The notes beneath the pieces were generated by a model that worked only from the letters and a program-made list of their open reading frames with translations, did no database searches and had not been told where the DNA came from. A stretch of 64,000 nucleotides of DNA from Smallanthus sonchifolius (lineage: Eukaryota > Streptophyta > Magnoliopsida > Asterales > Asteraceae), in contig CM042042.1 of NCBI GenBank assembly GCA_023525975.1, forward strand, positions 48,061,880 through 48,125,879, in the 5' to 3' direction. Shown here one piece after another: positions 10,745-22,416 of the stretch. Each line of letters starts with the position of its first letter. The first letter of the stretch is position 1. Position numbers and translations under genes: made by a program.

Positions 10745-12096
10745 TGCTTTTTATATTTGTTTATGAAACAAATCTCTTATTGTCTTAAGTCTAAACTCTA
10801 AGCATGTTTGTTACATATAAATAACCATATTAATTATATTAAGCAGATTAAATCGATAACTAGTTGTATTTTATAAACATAAACTTCAATCAAAATAAGA
10901 TGTACCATCAAAAAGTTATACATAAGTTGCATCATATTCATCATAAATATATTTGATAAATAGTTAGACGAGTATTTACCACTTTAAAAATATATGTATA
11001 TTTTCCTAAATAAGAAAAATAAATTGTCATCAAAATCTAAATCAATTTTGTTAAAATCGAAGTGGACTCTTAGGTCGGACTGGTTGCACTAGGAATCGTA
11101 TCCCTTGCTAGCTCGGTTCGCATGGCTTGAATAGCCACCGGGCGAGTGATAGTTGAACACGTGACACCGTTTTGTGGTTGGATCAGAACGTTTTGAGGAT
11201 TTTTTTTATTCTGAAATTTCTTTTTTTGATTATAAGATATTTGAGTTTAAGATTACTTTTGGAAGATTTTGGTTTTAATGCAAAGTGACTACAGTTTAGC
11301 CGTCAGAGAAGCTGCCTTCCCTGGCTACACCTGCTAGCTGACTTTCCGCAAGGACAAATAAATAAACAAGAAAAACAACGTTCTCTATACCATTTGGGAG
11401 GAGAACGGAGTGAGTGCAAGCCCTCGTCCGACGATAGATTGTGTTTGTGTTCGGTACGTGGTATTTGGTTATGATGTCACTCCTGTTTTATTGCTTATTT
11501 AGGGCCTTTAAAACTTGTTTTTCACACATTTTTATTGAAATAATTTTAAATTTAAATTAAATACTCTTTCACCACTTTTTAAGGTCTTATATCGAAAATA
11601 GTGTTGGCAAATAATGAGATTTAAACTTGATAATGTTTCAACACATATGAAAGTGTGTAGCAATTAATGTAAAAAGACGTTTGTTTTATGATTTTGGAAA
11701 GCTAAATCAAATACTCACCTCACAAAAAAAACTCTTCAATACTCATTTTTTTTTCTTTTCAAACAACATATATCCTTTGTTCTTTTAAATATAATCAACT
11801 TAGTATTTTAAATTTTTAATCTTATGTAATGTTTAAATATTTTTTTTAAATAATAACGAGGTGATCTGGTTAATTTCCACGTCCAGTTTAACTAGTCCGA
11901 TAAGTAAACCCGTAATACAGCAGGTTCAATAATTAGTCTGGTTAATTTTCAAAAGAGAATTACTCTTAAGGACATACATTTTCAGAATGACAAGCTAAAA
12001 CAAATTTATCTATTGTAAAAGTTTGTTTCTAATGTAAAAGAATGTATTGGCAGTTATTATATGTTGATACAATCTTCAAGTTATTATGATTACAAA
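10745..12096. other. Intergenic DNA upstream of the OFP gene, no gene
   Basis: AT-rich. It should contain the OFP promoter at its left end. No coding feature or recognisable RNA gene was seen. Confidence 0.5.
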
Positions 12097-12154
12097 TTTA
12101 TTTTGGGGAATTCTAACCACATACGGAATATTGCTAATTAGACACGCCGTCACC

Positions 12155-12375
12155 CTATAAGCCCTCGTATAGGGCAATACGAGGGCGTATAGGGTTCAGT
12201 CACTGACAACAGAATGACACGTGCCATTCTCTGTCTGGCGGCTGGTCCAATACGTGGCGTATTAACCTATACGCAACGTATGAGGCACGGGTTATATTTT
12301 TGCTTCAAAAGTTGAAAGATTTGGGAATTTATGAATCCTATACGTGGCGTATTGCCCTATACGCCACGTATAGGT
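12155..12375. repeat. TATACG palindrome cluster, left side of MULE 2
   Basis: Contains CCTATACG-TGG-CGTAT, CCTATACG-CCA-CGTATAGG and variants built from the same word as in MULE 1. Arms are about 7-8 bp. Confidence 0.85.
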
Positions 12376-12744
12376 ATTTTTATTTAATTATTTTTTTAAT
12401 TTAATTTATATTTTGTTTATTTTTATTTAATTATCTTTTTTATTTTAATTTATATAATTTTGTTAATATAAGTTTGTTATCTATTTATAAATTTTATATA
12501 TTTTATATTTTTTTTAAACATTTATTATATTTTTACATTACAACCAAACAAAATATTAAAGATTACAACCAAACAAAATATTTAACATTACAACCAAACA
12601 AATAAACTAAACATTATATACATTACATCAAAAAATTAAATATATACATCAAAATGCTTTACATACATAACAACGAAAGAAACTAAATACAAATAAAACA
12701 ACTACACCTGACCGGCTCCGCCCTCATCCTGACCCGCCCCGCCC

Positions 12745-14394
12745 TCATCCTGAACGGGTCGTCGGATAATGACGTGGCGGTGGTAGTGGGCGTGGCTCGA
12801 TGCCGGCGGCTCGTGACAGATCCACGAGCTGTCCAACCGCCCACATTATCAGGTCCTCCATACGATCGACTTGACGACCCTGTCGCCGTGAGTCGGCAAC
12901 ACGTCCATCAAGCAATGCCTGGGTAGCCCTCTCCAGCCTAACACCCCGACGTACGTGTCGGGGATGCTGTGGCGGATGGTCGTGTATGGGCTCGACGTGC
13001 GGCGGTGCGTCCTCCATCGCCACACCCTGTAGCAGATCAGGCATAGGCGGGTCCCCCTATCCCGGCATATGTGGCAACGGCACCGGGACCCAAACCTATT
13101 CCTGGATGGCACATACGAACCGAAGGCCCTGCGAGAATCGGTGCGTGATGCGCATGCCGCTCGCCGTGCGACGGTCTAATCGGTGCGTGATGCGCATGTA
13201 TGTTACTATCACACGCGGCTCCATACCCTTTTGCAACATTGCTTTTATTTGCAGTAGCACCCAGACGAAGTTTTTCTCCCGTTCTTTTGATATAAATGCA
13301 TAAGCAACGCAAAACGACTGGTGTGTGGAGGTTACACCGACCACTTGGACAAATGGAAGTCTATACATGTTTGTTTTGTACATCGCGTCGATCATCAACA
13401 CGTGCAGGAATGCACGCTACATCTCGTACGATTTCGGATGAACAAAGAATATCTCCTCCACAATATTTGTGGCAGGATCTTCCCGAGTATAGTAGACGTA
13501 TTTTTTAGAGGAATGCAGGTTTTCCAGAATCTACATTGGAGTTTCACCGACTCTCGTTTCGTTTTTTATCTTTTGTATCGCATTATAAATGTCCCTTTTA
13601 ATGCAACTACTCTCTGGGTTTTGTTCCCTTATAGTTACCAGAATATTTCGTGGCAACATGTTTTGCAAATACAACTTCGCCACCAAAAGTTGTTCCGACT
13701 GAGACAGTCTCCTCACAAACGAGTGCGCCTTAAGATGTTGACTAGGATCGTGGTTATGACTGTCATCCTTCACCGTTAATTTTCAATCACCAGTATTTTC
13801 TTGGTACTCTCCTTCCAATTTAAAGGGACAACCTATTTTCTTGTTACCAGCACGTCTAACTGTGGCAGTAGACGCACGTTCGCTGTGGCGATCACACATA
13901 AGCCACACCATGATAAACGGTTTCGTCGGATCGTCGCCTTTTCTCCTCGATCGTCGGGTGACAAGGACGTAACCATTCTCACGTCCTCCCCGGACAGCCC
14001 AATCCACCAACTGTTTACGAGACTGAAAATTCTGGTCAATTTTATACGACACATTTTGATGATTTTGTTCCTCGTCTTCGGAGTTGTCGGTTTTTTGTGT
14101 CGGGTAAGAGACTTCACCGCACACGAAGTCGTCGGTTTGTTGTGTCGGGTAAGATACTTCACCGTATACGTAGTCGTTCGTGGGTTGTGTAAGGTAAGAC
14201 GGTTCACCGTATACGAACTCGGGATTGCTCAGTGGCTCGTTCAAATCTGGAAGCCTTACCCGTTGATGAGAATAAACGTCGGACGAGACCTCCTCCCGGT
14301 TCACCTCTTGAACGCCAGAACTTTGCGGGTTGTTTTCCAACGACTCGTTAGAATATATCTGAAAACTGTAGTTACCATCCCACCACCAAGACAT
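12745..14394 (-). pseudogene. FAR1-MULE transposase start fused in frame to ATHILA ORF1-like tail
   Basis: From the ATG at 14394 one frame can be followed to 12745 if stops are ignored. It shows the FAR1 N-terminus, an uninterrupted FAR1 domain, then EDPATNIVEEIFFVHPKSYE and the first part of the MULE domain (LMIDAMYKTNMYRLPFVQVV, with the first catalytic aspartate, up to about KAMLQKGMEP). It then passes directly into the ATHILA-like tail (LDRRTASGM, then MEDLIMWAVGQLVDLSRAAG). At least five stops interrupt it (two TGG and three CAG codons altered), all C-to-T or G-to-A changes. The later catalytic residues are missing. A repeated phrase cggtgcgtgatgcgcatg at the fusion suggests a deletion between short repeats. 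Confidence 0.72.
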
Positions 14395-14484
14395 GTTTAT
14401 AATTTTTGGGAGATTGTTTGAATTTTTTTTTTGAAAGGATACGTTCGAATGAGAATTCTGCATGGTTAAATACATAAAATTTGG

Positions 14485-14815
14485 GCCCTATACGCATCGT
14501 ATAGGATTCTGGTCAAACCTGGTCAAACCTCGTATACGCATCGTATAGGACAATACGATGCGTATAGGGTACGAGGTACTTTCTGCAACTAGTCATCCAA
14601 CACATCGTTATACGCCGCGTATAGACCTATACGAGGCGTATAGCGAGGTGATGGATGACTAGTAGCAGAAGGTACCTCATACCCTAAACTGCATCGTATT
14701 GCGCTATACGATGCGTATAGGGTTGGAATGACCAGGTTGTACGAGGATGTCGGGCATGAGAAATTGTGAAGGGCTATACGCATCGTATTGCCCTATATGA
14801 TACGTATATGGCCAA
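14485..14815. repeat. TATACG palindromes and hairpin, right side of MULE 2
   Basis: Same architecture as in MULE 1, including a long inverted repeat at about 14551-14701 whose arms contain actagtcatcca and its complement. The small palindromes are variants of CTATACG-NNN-CGTATAG. Confidence 0.85.
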
Positions 14816-15104
14816 GTCAAAATAGTAATTCCCGTGTGTCATTAATAGTCCCCTCTATTTTTGAAGAAAGAAAGAAAGAGTGAATAGAAGAAATTGTGAA
14901 AAGTACATATTCGGTTGATAGAAAAACTAGTACATAATTCAGCCCGGCCAACTTTTCATTGAAGGGTCGACTCAGTACATTGTCGTTCTCCATGCATCAT
15001 CTTGACGAATGATGAATTACAATTTGTACCTGCGTACCTCCTCATTATTACTCATTTCAAGCTTTGAAACTAGGTGAAAATTGTTAAATAATCAATAAGA
15101 AAAA

Positions 15105-15395
15105 CGCGGGTTCAATCTCTGTCACCACCATTAATTTCTGAGGCATGCAAATAAGGTCTAGTTCTTAGTCTGATGCACCAGAGTTTTACCCACGCCGATC
15201 CAGGGTTCGAGCCTCGGCTCTCCCTCAAGCCCGGAAGGGGCCGTATTGGGTGAGATTTTTCTTTGGATGCTCTCCAACTCTGACGCCAAGTGGGCCCGGT
15301 TAAGACAACATATTGGCCGGAGTTGGACGAGGCTATCCCATGTGACGGGGATGCGACGTCACAACATTCAATGTTCGCCGTTAAAAAAAAAAAGA
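15105..15395 (+). mobile_element. SINE-like repeat, copy 1
   Basis: The segment contains GGGTTCGAGCC (about 15202), a match to the tRNA-type B box, and ends after TTCGCCGTT in an A-rich tail (from about 15383). A second box-like word GGGTTCAATC lies near its start. A clear second copy exists at 23067-23390 in the opposite orientation. No clean target duplication was found. The open frame across it is the repeat and not a gene. Confidence 0.55.
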
Positions 15396-15832
15396 AAAAG
15401 CATTGTTTGATCTTTGACAATGAGGCAAACAAGAGAAGTAGGAGATGTTAAAACATAAATAATTGAGTTAGATTTTAGTTACTTGTTCAAATATAACAAG
15501 ACGGTTGATTTTTTTTTTTTTAGTTATTTAATGGTTTCGTTTAAATCTTTATATATGTTTTATGTAATAAGTGTAATAACCACTCTCAAACAATCATAAA
15601 ATTTATAAATTATGTGATTGTTTAAGAGTTATTATCACGGTGATCACATAAATATTGGTTATCGTTTGAACAACACCTTATATATAGACATAATTATCTT
15701 TCCATTGGCAGCAGTCTATATGTAATATGAACACGTATGTGATTGTTCATGTTAGAACAAGGGGTATACCTTCTGTGGACCATGAGCGTGGCTGGATATC
15801 GTGGAGATTCCCACGAGGGTGGTTGTTGTGGT
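15396..15832. other. No gene; small hairpin
   Basis: At about 15570-15650 the sequence taataaccactctcaaaca pairs with a downstream complement ending in agagttatta, a stem of some 25 bp with mismatches. Otherwise this is AT-rich spacer, probably including the undefined left end of the Harbinger copy. Confidence 0.4.
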
Positions 15833-15847
15833 GGGGGGGGGGGGGGG
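15833..15847. repeat. Homopolymer run of 15 G
   Basis: Uninterrupted G run inside a G-rich stretch upstream of the Harbinger transposase. It may form G-quadruplex structure, and its true length is prone to sequencing error. Confidence 0.8.
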
Positions 15848-15899
15848 TGGTTGCCCAACGGCATGTCGTTAAAAACGGCTACATTTTTTTTAATTATAA

Positions 15900-16029
15900 A
15901 TATAACCATTCTCAAACCACTCTCAACCATTCTCAATTCTCATACCACTCTCAACCATTCTCAGTTCTCAAACCATTTCACCCATTCTCAAGCCATTCTC
16001 AAACCATTTCAACCATTCTCAAATCTCAA
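15900..16029. repeat. CATTCTCAAAC repeats in the Harbinger leader
   Basis: About ten imperfect units of the form accattctcaaacc precede the transposase start. They look like the leader of the Harbinger element. Confidence 0.65.
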
Positions 16030-17281
16030 ATGGATACACTAAATTTGTCCTATTCGGAATCGAAAGGTGTAGCCATAATTATTTTCGAGACTGTTGCTAC
16101 CGCTATCGTTGAAATACTAAAAGACGATGCCAAAAGCTCGAACACGCCATCCTATACACGAATAACCACTTTGAATAGAAATAGTGAGGTCGCTCACGAT
16201 CATTTGGTTCGCGACTACTTTGCCGATCTCCCGCTTTATAACGATGACACATTTTGAACTTGTTTTCGAATGAATAAACGATTATTTTTACGAATTGTTA
16301 ATGATTTGGAACTGGAGAGGCATTTTTCAAATTGGGGTGGGATGCAAGAGGTAGAAGAGATTTCACTCCTATTCAAAGTGTACCTCCAGTATGCGGCAAT
16401 TGGCACACAGATCCGCTGCAAACGAATTAGATGATTATATAAAGATTTCCAAGAAAATGGCATGGGTTTGTTTACATAAATTTTGTAAAGATGTTATTAA
16501 CATCTACGGGCAAAATATTTATGCAAGCCAACCCCAAACGACATTTAGCAAATATACAATTGGTATGAGGAGGTGCATGACCTTCCCAGTGTGCTTGGTA
16601 GCCTTGATTGTATACATTGAGAATGGAGTAATTGCCCAAATCCATGGCGCGAACAATACATGAGAGGTGGCCATCCCGCTCCAACAATTATGCTCGAGGG
16701 GTGGCATCACACTATCTGTGGTTTTGGCATGCTTTCTTTAGGGTTTCGGGTTCAAACAACGACATAAACGTCCTTAATCAGTCTCCACTATTCAACACCA
16801 TGATAAACGGAACCGCACCTGACACATCTTTTGAGCTTAGAGGAATAAGATTTAGGTACGGTTATTACCTCGTTGATGGAATTTATCTCGAGTGGGCTAC
16901 TTTCTCAAATCGTTTACGTGTCCGGAAGATAATATTAGAAAATATTTCAAAAGAAAGCAAAAATCTGCTAGAAAGGATATTGAACGAGTATTTGGTGTAC
17001 TCAAACAAAGATTTCATATAATGAAAAACCCTACACGTGCATGGAAGGTCGATAAAATACGGCGTGTAATGTACATTTGCATCATTCTACATAACATGAT
17101 CCTAGATGATGAATGTCATGTGATTTGCGAGTTCAAAGAAAATGAATTTGGTGTTAGTGCTGCCCAACAAAGTGTTAATGACCGGTATATACGCAACTGT
17201 GAAATACATGACAATCTTCTACATGATTTGGTGCAACATAACGCCTCACTTCACCCGCAACCGGCCAACTATCAAGTCTAG
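16030..17281 (+). pseudogene. PIF/Harbinger DDE transposase, dead copy 1
   Basis: The enzyme cuts and pastes Harbinger elements with a DDE site. The reading starts at MDTLNLSYSES. A TGA at 16255 stands where the family has arginine before TCFRMNKRLFLRI, in the same frame, so it is a point nonsense change. A frameshift near 16385 leads to MRQLAHRSAANELDDYIK. Another stop replaces the second tryptophan of the CIHW-EW motif, and further shifts follow. The DDE neighbourhoods are still readable: LGSLDCIH, GSNNDINVLNQSPLF and RKDIERVFGVLKQRF. The C-terminus has VMYICIILHNMI. It is clearly non-functional. The ends of the element were not fixed. Confidence 0.85.
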
Positions 17282-17336
17282 TTTATTTAGTTGAATTTTT
17301 AATCATTCCATTATTATTTACTTTTTTAATTATTAA

Positions 17337-17845
17337 CTAGGTGGTTATACCCGCGCTCCGCGGAGGGTGTTAGGTCGATCGTTAATAAAATTTAAATAAA
17401 AACGTAGGCGCAACGGTAAAAATAATGTTAATAAAAAATAAACATAAAACTAAATAATAGAAAAGAAAAAAATTTAAATATTACTGGTTCGGGTCGTCAA
17501 AAACTATAAAACCGAATACAGAATCCGGTTCCGATAACATTAATACCGCCAAAGATGTTATTCGCTCATAATAAGTTCGGCTCATCGTGGTACTTCAACG
17601 GTAACGACACTTGCTAGCTATAGGCTACGATACCAAAAGAAAAACTCGATTTTGAATACAACTCTGTTTAAAAAAAAATATATCGGAATGTTGACAAAAA
17701 AACTAAAAGCAGACGCGCACTCCGTTTTTAAAAAAAGTTAACGAACGAAAGTTATTGAACGAAAACAAAATTATTAGAAAAATAAAACGGGTTTAAAGCG
17801 TATATTATATATCATATAATAGGTGAAATGAAAATATATAAAAAA
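17337..17845 (-). mobile_element. Helitron-like element, family B, 3' end at left
   Basis: Read on the minus strand the sequence ends CCGCG-GAG-CGCGG, then about ten bases, then CTAG followed by T, which is the classic Helitron 3' hairpin and CTRR terminus. The same sequence family is found on the plus strand at 50339-51292. The 5' end is approximate, and no Rep/helicase ORF is present. Confidence 0.65.
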
Positions 17846-17891
17846 TTAATTTCTACTGTTCATTAGCAGTTTGTTTTAATCTATATTGTAA

Positions 17892-18150
17892 CTAGGTTAA
17901 AATCTCGTGTATTAAACGAGTTAAATAAATAAAATGTTATATATTTAGTAATAAAAATCTTATATTTTTAAAAACCCATGATACATCGGTTGAATAAAAT
18001 ATAATGTAATTTGTTAACAAACACATTTGTCAAAATATGTTTTTAAAAAATGTAATTTGTCGTGACAGTTATAAGGTCTGTTAAGTTAGTTTTTAAAATA
18101 TTTTTTTAACTGAGTATTAATTTTGTAATTTAATTGATAAATGCTAGTTC
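17892..18150 (-). mobile_element. Helitron-like fragment, family A
   Basis: On the minus strand it ends with a hairpin (CTCGTTTAATACACGAG) followed by ATTTTAACCTAG and T. It matches the complement of 55590-55836. The outer boundary at about 18150 is only where I lose the similarity. Confidence 0.6.
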
Positions 18151-18774
18151 ATATTAAGTTCATTTGATTGATGATATAATAACTTATTAATTTGTTTTAA
18201 TTATTTATATTTTTTAGTATATTAATTCATTTTTATTAATTAGTAAAAGAAATAATCATTGAATTTAATTAAAAGTAAAAATATCGTGGTATTGTGTAAA
18301 TGTAAAAACATTTTCCTCAAATATGAAAAACCATGAATATGACGTGGATGTGATAGTATAAGGAGGTATGAAATATGAGAGATAACCTTGTTACATTTAC
18401 ATTTAGAATTGTTTATAACTTACATAATGATCTCCAAATGATGACTAAATTGGGATGAGTGTTTTCTGATCTCGAATTTAAATTACTTAACTAGTTGACT
18501 ATTTCATATTCAAATAGTTTTGTAAAGCCTCATTCTATATTTTATGTTAAATCTTTTTTTTTTCTGCCTTTTACATTCATATGATGTAATAAATTATTCA
18601 TATTGGCAAAACACGACATTTGGGTGGAAAAATTAGGGGATTGTTGCAAAACATGAAGAAAAAACAGGTTCGGTCCATAAGAATGAAAAAAATGGTGTAA
18701 AAATTAGATTGAATGGTATTTTTTATAAAAAATTAAAGTAATTAATTTATTTTTTTATTGCTCTCAACGATCAA
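18151..18774. other. AT-rich spacer, no gene
   Basis: No coding or RNA feature seen. Confidence 0.4.
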
Positions 18775-18914
18775 ATGACCCTCACCGATTGCCATCTCAT
18801 TTTTAAATCACACGGGTTGTAGTACCCGTGATTTTAACCCGAAGCCACCACCCGAGAGGATTGGGACGGTGTTGCCGATTACCCGAGCCCCACACCCTCC
18901 ACCCTTAATTAACT
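18775..18914 (-). mobile_element. Orphan PIF/Harbinger end
   Basis: The terminal CACACCCTCCACCC followed by TTA (18915-18917) matches, inverted, the TAAGGGTGGAGGG start seen at 3225. The GC-rich subterminal part resembles 54720-54853. No transposase is attached in the expected orientation, so this is a truncated copy. Confidence 0.5.
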
Positions 18915-18917
18915 TAT

Positions 18918-19534
18918 CTTAGGATGTTAGTAAACATTTGGATCGTGTTTTGATCTCTACTTTCTACACCCCTGAATATTATTTTGAAAAAAAGTAGTAA
19001 TTGTGTTTAGATGACTATCGCAACTAAATGAGGCACTTGGACAAAACTGTTTTGTTGAACATTAAATGCATCATAGACAACTGTTTTGTTGAACATTGAA
19101 TGCATCATGTAAACAGGGCTTTCCCTACATAAAATTCACCTTCCACCACCATTGCCGCCCTCGACGCCCATCGTAACCACAACCATTCTGGTTGCATACG
19201 TAATCGATGTCCCAGAAATTCAATTCCATGACGGGAAAGACAACGATATAGATTAGGAACAATGCATTGGGACATAACTTGACTAAAAAAGTCAACTTTC
19301 ACAAAGATAACAGAATACATAATCTTTGATGCAGAACATAGGATTAAGAAAAAGCAAGTTGGCAGAGGTTGATTCCTTCAAAACTGCTAACTGCTAAGCA
19401 AACTGAGATCCAGAGAGTCCCATAAATATTATACAAATAGAAATAAAATAATAATTTACATCAAGAGTTACTAAGCTAGAATTACAGAGGCAAGGAAAAT
19501 GTAGGTCAACTTACAATGTTGGCCATCCAAGTGC
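18918..19534. other. 3' flank of the IDD gene; 36-bp direct duplication
   Basis: Two tandem copies of actgttttgttgaacatt...atgcatcat lie at about 19043-19115. The part near 19535 should include the 3' untranslated region of the zinc-finger gene. No separate gene was seen. Confidence 0.45.
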
Positions 19535-22416
19535 CTACTGCGGTCCCATGTCGTTTTCAGTGTACTCGCCACTGCCGCCTCTGCCACCAAGTCCAAATGA
19601 TGAAACCGTCCTAGTAACATCAAGAGCGCCGCCAATGGAAGTCATCAGAGCTGATAGACCGTTGGTTGTTCCACCACCAACCGCCATACCCAGCCCGAGA
19701 AAATCAAGAGTGGCGAGCTTAGGCCCGTATACAGATGGAGTCCCCATCATGAGTTCTTGCAAACCAGACCGCCCATCAAAGCCCACCCCTAGCCCAAGCC
19801 CGATAGATGAACCGCCATCTGTGTCATCTCGCTCGAGCCCGTATCCCATAAGTAATGACGCACCGGAAGCAGTTGCACCCATCTGAGCAGCTTTCTGAAG
19901 TAATGCTGTTGCTGACATAGTAGGCTGAGGTGGCGGAGCATATTGTCGGAGCTCCTGTCCCGCTGTTCTGAAAATTGAGGATCCCTGATTGGTTGACAAG
20001 CATAGTGATATGGGTTCTGAAGATGGGAGTGTGGGATCGGGTGTTTGTGTAGGTCGGGTCATGGATTGAATCAGATCTTTGAATCCAGTTGTTTGAGGTT
20101 GTGGTAGTAAACTTTTCGAAGCAGTTGATGCAAATAAGCTAGCAAATACACTGCTGCTTGTGCTTCCTGTATTGGTTGAGCTGCAGCTACCGCTACAGCT
20201 TCCGGTCAAGCCCACCACCAATTGTGGTGGGTTATCCACAACCGGTCTAGAATCATGATTCAATTTGGAATTTTCTGGCAAATCTGTAGACAAGATGTGC
20301 TTATAAATTGTAATGAATCTCTAAATGAAAACAATAGGTTGAATCTTGTTATTGTAATAAAACTAACTGAAAATGACAATTTATCACCAGGAAAAAACAG
20401 AACTTTTTGTTGCCATCTTTAATACAAGGCAAATTAGATTTTAACAATCCAAACTATTACTCATTGGCTGATAATAATTCATACTGACAATTTGACCAAT
20501 GATACTCTTAACTTATAGTTTCGTTACGAAGGGCAATTTCAGTAGCATAATCATCAAAGACTTACACTTAATGTTCACTCGATTTCGCTCACAATGATAA
20601 TTATGAACGAAATGGAGTAACTTACAAGTGAAATCGAGTGAAAATTAAGTGTAAATCCATGATGATTATGCTACTGGATTGCCCTTGGCAGCTAAAGTGA
20701 AAGTTAGGAGTGCCATTGGTGTAAAATGGCCAATATGGATTATTATCGGCCAAAGGGTCACAGTTTGGATTATTAAGGTCCAATTAGCCTTAATATAAAA
20801 AACAAGAGTACTTATTAAAACATTAAAAAAAAATCAATATACCTGGGGTATTTGCGATACACAAAACTGAAGATGTTACAGGCACTGCAGGAGTGGCAGC
20901 GGGTGGAGGTGGAGGTGGAGGAAGCGATTGTGGTGGTGGTGGTGGTGGCGGCGATGCTGTTGTGGTTGACTGCGGTGCTGATTCTACAGATTGAGGCCTA
21001 TGGTCTTCATCTTTCTTGGGAGGTTCATCTTCCGGTAGAGCTTTAGCACTCTCCACAGCTAATGCATCACAAAATGCTCTGTGGGTGATAAAGCTATCCC
21101 ATCTTCAGATACACAAACCAAAATTTCAGCATTCAAACACAAATGAATACGCGATTAGCCAATAACAAAAGATTTTAACAAATATGCAACCTTGAAAACA
21201 AAGTCCCACAATCGCATTTATACTCGCGGGTTCCACATATCTTCAAATGAGCTTTCCAATCCGACTGAACCGCGTACTTCTTCGAGCACTGATCACATTT
21301 CCATTTCTTCTCCCCGTGCTTCCTACTGAAGTGCTTTTTGATCCCAGTGAGATCACCCAAAGCGCGTGTTGGATCATGGTGAACACACGATGGCTCAGGA
21401 CATACATACACTCTTTTCCTAATCTCATTACTTGTCCTCTGTTTCAGCTTCCATGGCAAATTATGTCCTCTTCTATGGAGCTGCAGGTTCTGGTCTCTCT
21501 GAAACCCCTTATTGCAAATTTCACATACAAATCGGTTGGTGGCCATTAAAGTACCGGGAGATAGCGCAATCACCTCTGCATCTGGATCTATATGTTGAAC
21601 ATTTAAATTTTAAAAACACTAAAATTCAACTTAACTTTTGTTTAATTTCAAATCAATTCAGCAAGTCCTAAATCCTAACCCTAAAATTTCAGCATGAAAT
21701 CAATTTCTGACTATGCAATGAGATTTACTTAGGGTTGGCAATTTCTGACACGGACCTGTTAACACGACATGGAGTTAAACAGGTTGGGTTTGAGCTTAAC
21801 AGGTTTCATGCCTTAAACAGGTCGACACGTATCGTGTCTTAACAGGTCATAACCTGTTTAGACCCGATAACCTATTTATATTTTTAATTTTTAAAAAAAA
21901 ATACGTTTAACTTAAAAGAAAGATTTAAAACCCTAACTTCCAAACTCGTCCCTCACAGCCTCGTGTTCTTGAAGGATATTATTGTTACGCATTTTAATTT
22001 TTGGTGATCTTGTCGTGTCGGGTCGTGTCATGTCACTAAATAGGTGTAATTAATCATGTTCGTGTTTAGCACCCGTGTTAATTGTGTCACGTGTTTAACA
22101 CGATTAACACGATTAACACGATTTTCCAGCGATAGATTTACTCATTAATGATTAATCTAACATATAACTCCCAATAAATGCAGCCAGCTAAATAACAATC
22201 AAGATTAAGAAAATAAATTTCATAATCAACTAATCATACTTCAATCACCATCAAATTTGGCTCAATTACAATGTTACCTGGCGTGCCGGCTAAATTCCGC
22301 TTCCTTTTAGCTTTTTCCGGCGGCACTGCCGTCTGATTGCCCGGAGAAGAAATACTAGCTTCGCCGGAAACGGTAGACTCGTTCACGGCCGACGATTTGT
22401 CCAACTCGGTGGTCAT
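19535..22416 (-). CDS. INDETERMINATE-DOMAIN C2H2 zinc-finger factor, GAF1/IDD2-like
   Basis: IDD proteins are nuclear DNA-binding factors. GAF1/IDD2 binds DELLA-type GRAS proteins and acts in gibberellin feedback. Exons: 22416-22278, 21587-21191, 21102-20843, 20283-19535, all GT-AG, giving 514 residues. The N-terminus has STVSGEASISSPGNQ and a KRKRN basic patch. Zinc fingers follow at residues 68-88 (C2H2), 109-137 (C2H2), 144-164 (C2HC) and 171-190 (C2HC), with all eight Cys and His pairs in place. A polyproline stretch follows, then EPISLCLST, MSATALLQKAAQMGATASG, GLQELMMG and TLDFLGLG, matching the GAF1/IDD2 C-terminus. In finger 4 the usual SRRDSFITH reads SRWDSFITH. Assignment to GAF1/IDD2 rather than IDD1 rests on motif recall. 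Confidence 0.93.
20426..20792. mobile_element. Fold-back MITE in intron 3 of the IDD gene
   Basis: Almost the whole 367 bp is one inverted repeat centred near 20609. The left arm phrases aatccaaact, gataataat, accaatg, aagggcaat and agtagcataatcatca all recur as complements in the same order on the right. Arms are about 155 bp with mismatches. It is non-coding. Target duplications are unclear. Confidence 0.8.
21732..22130. repeat. Repeat insertion in intron 1 of the IDD gene
   Basis: This part of the 690-bp intron is rich in cgtgtt/aacacg words (gacacgg, taacacgacat, tgtttaacacgattaacacg), a pattern common in plant repeats. Its limits are approximate and its class is unknown. Confidence 0.4.

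Larger units (their letters stand above)
12105..14853 (-). mobile_element. MULE copy 2, related to the 6738-9537 element
   Basis: The ends match copy 1: GGGGAATTCTAACCACATACGG on the left and GGGGACTATTAATGACACACGG from the right. Flanks TTTATTTT (12097-12104) and TCTATTTT (14854-14861) look like a target duplication with one change. The internal order is the same as copy 1, but the two copies have lost different parts. Confidence 0.72.

Noticed and set aside
19105..19320. 71-codon open frame downstream of the IDD gene
   Set aside because: In the probable 3' flank, no domain, no supporting context.
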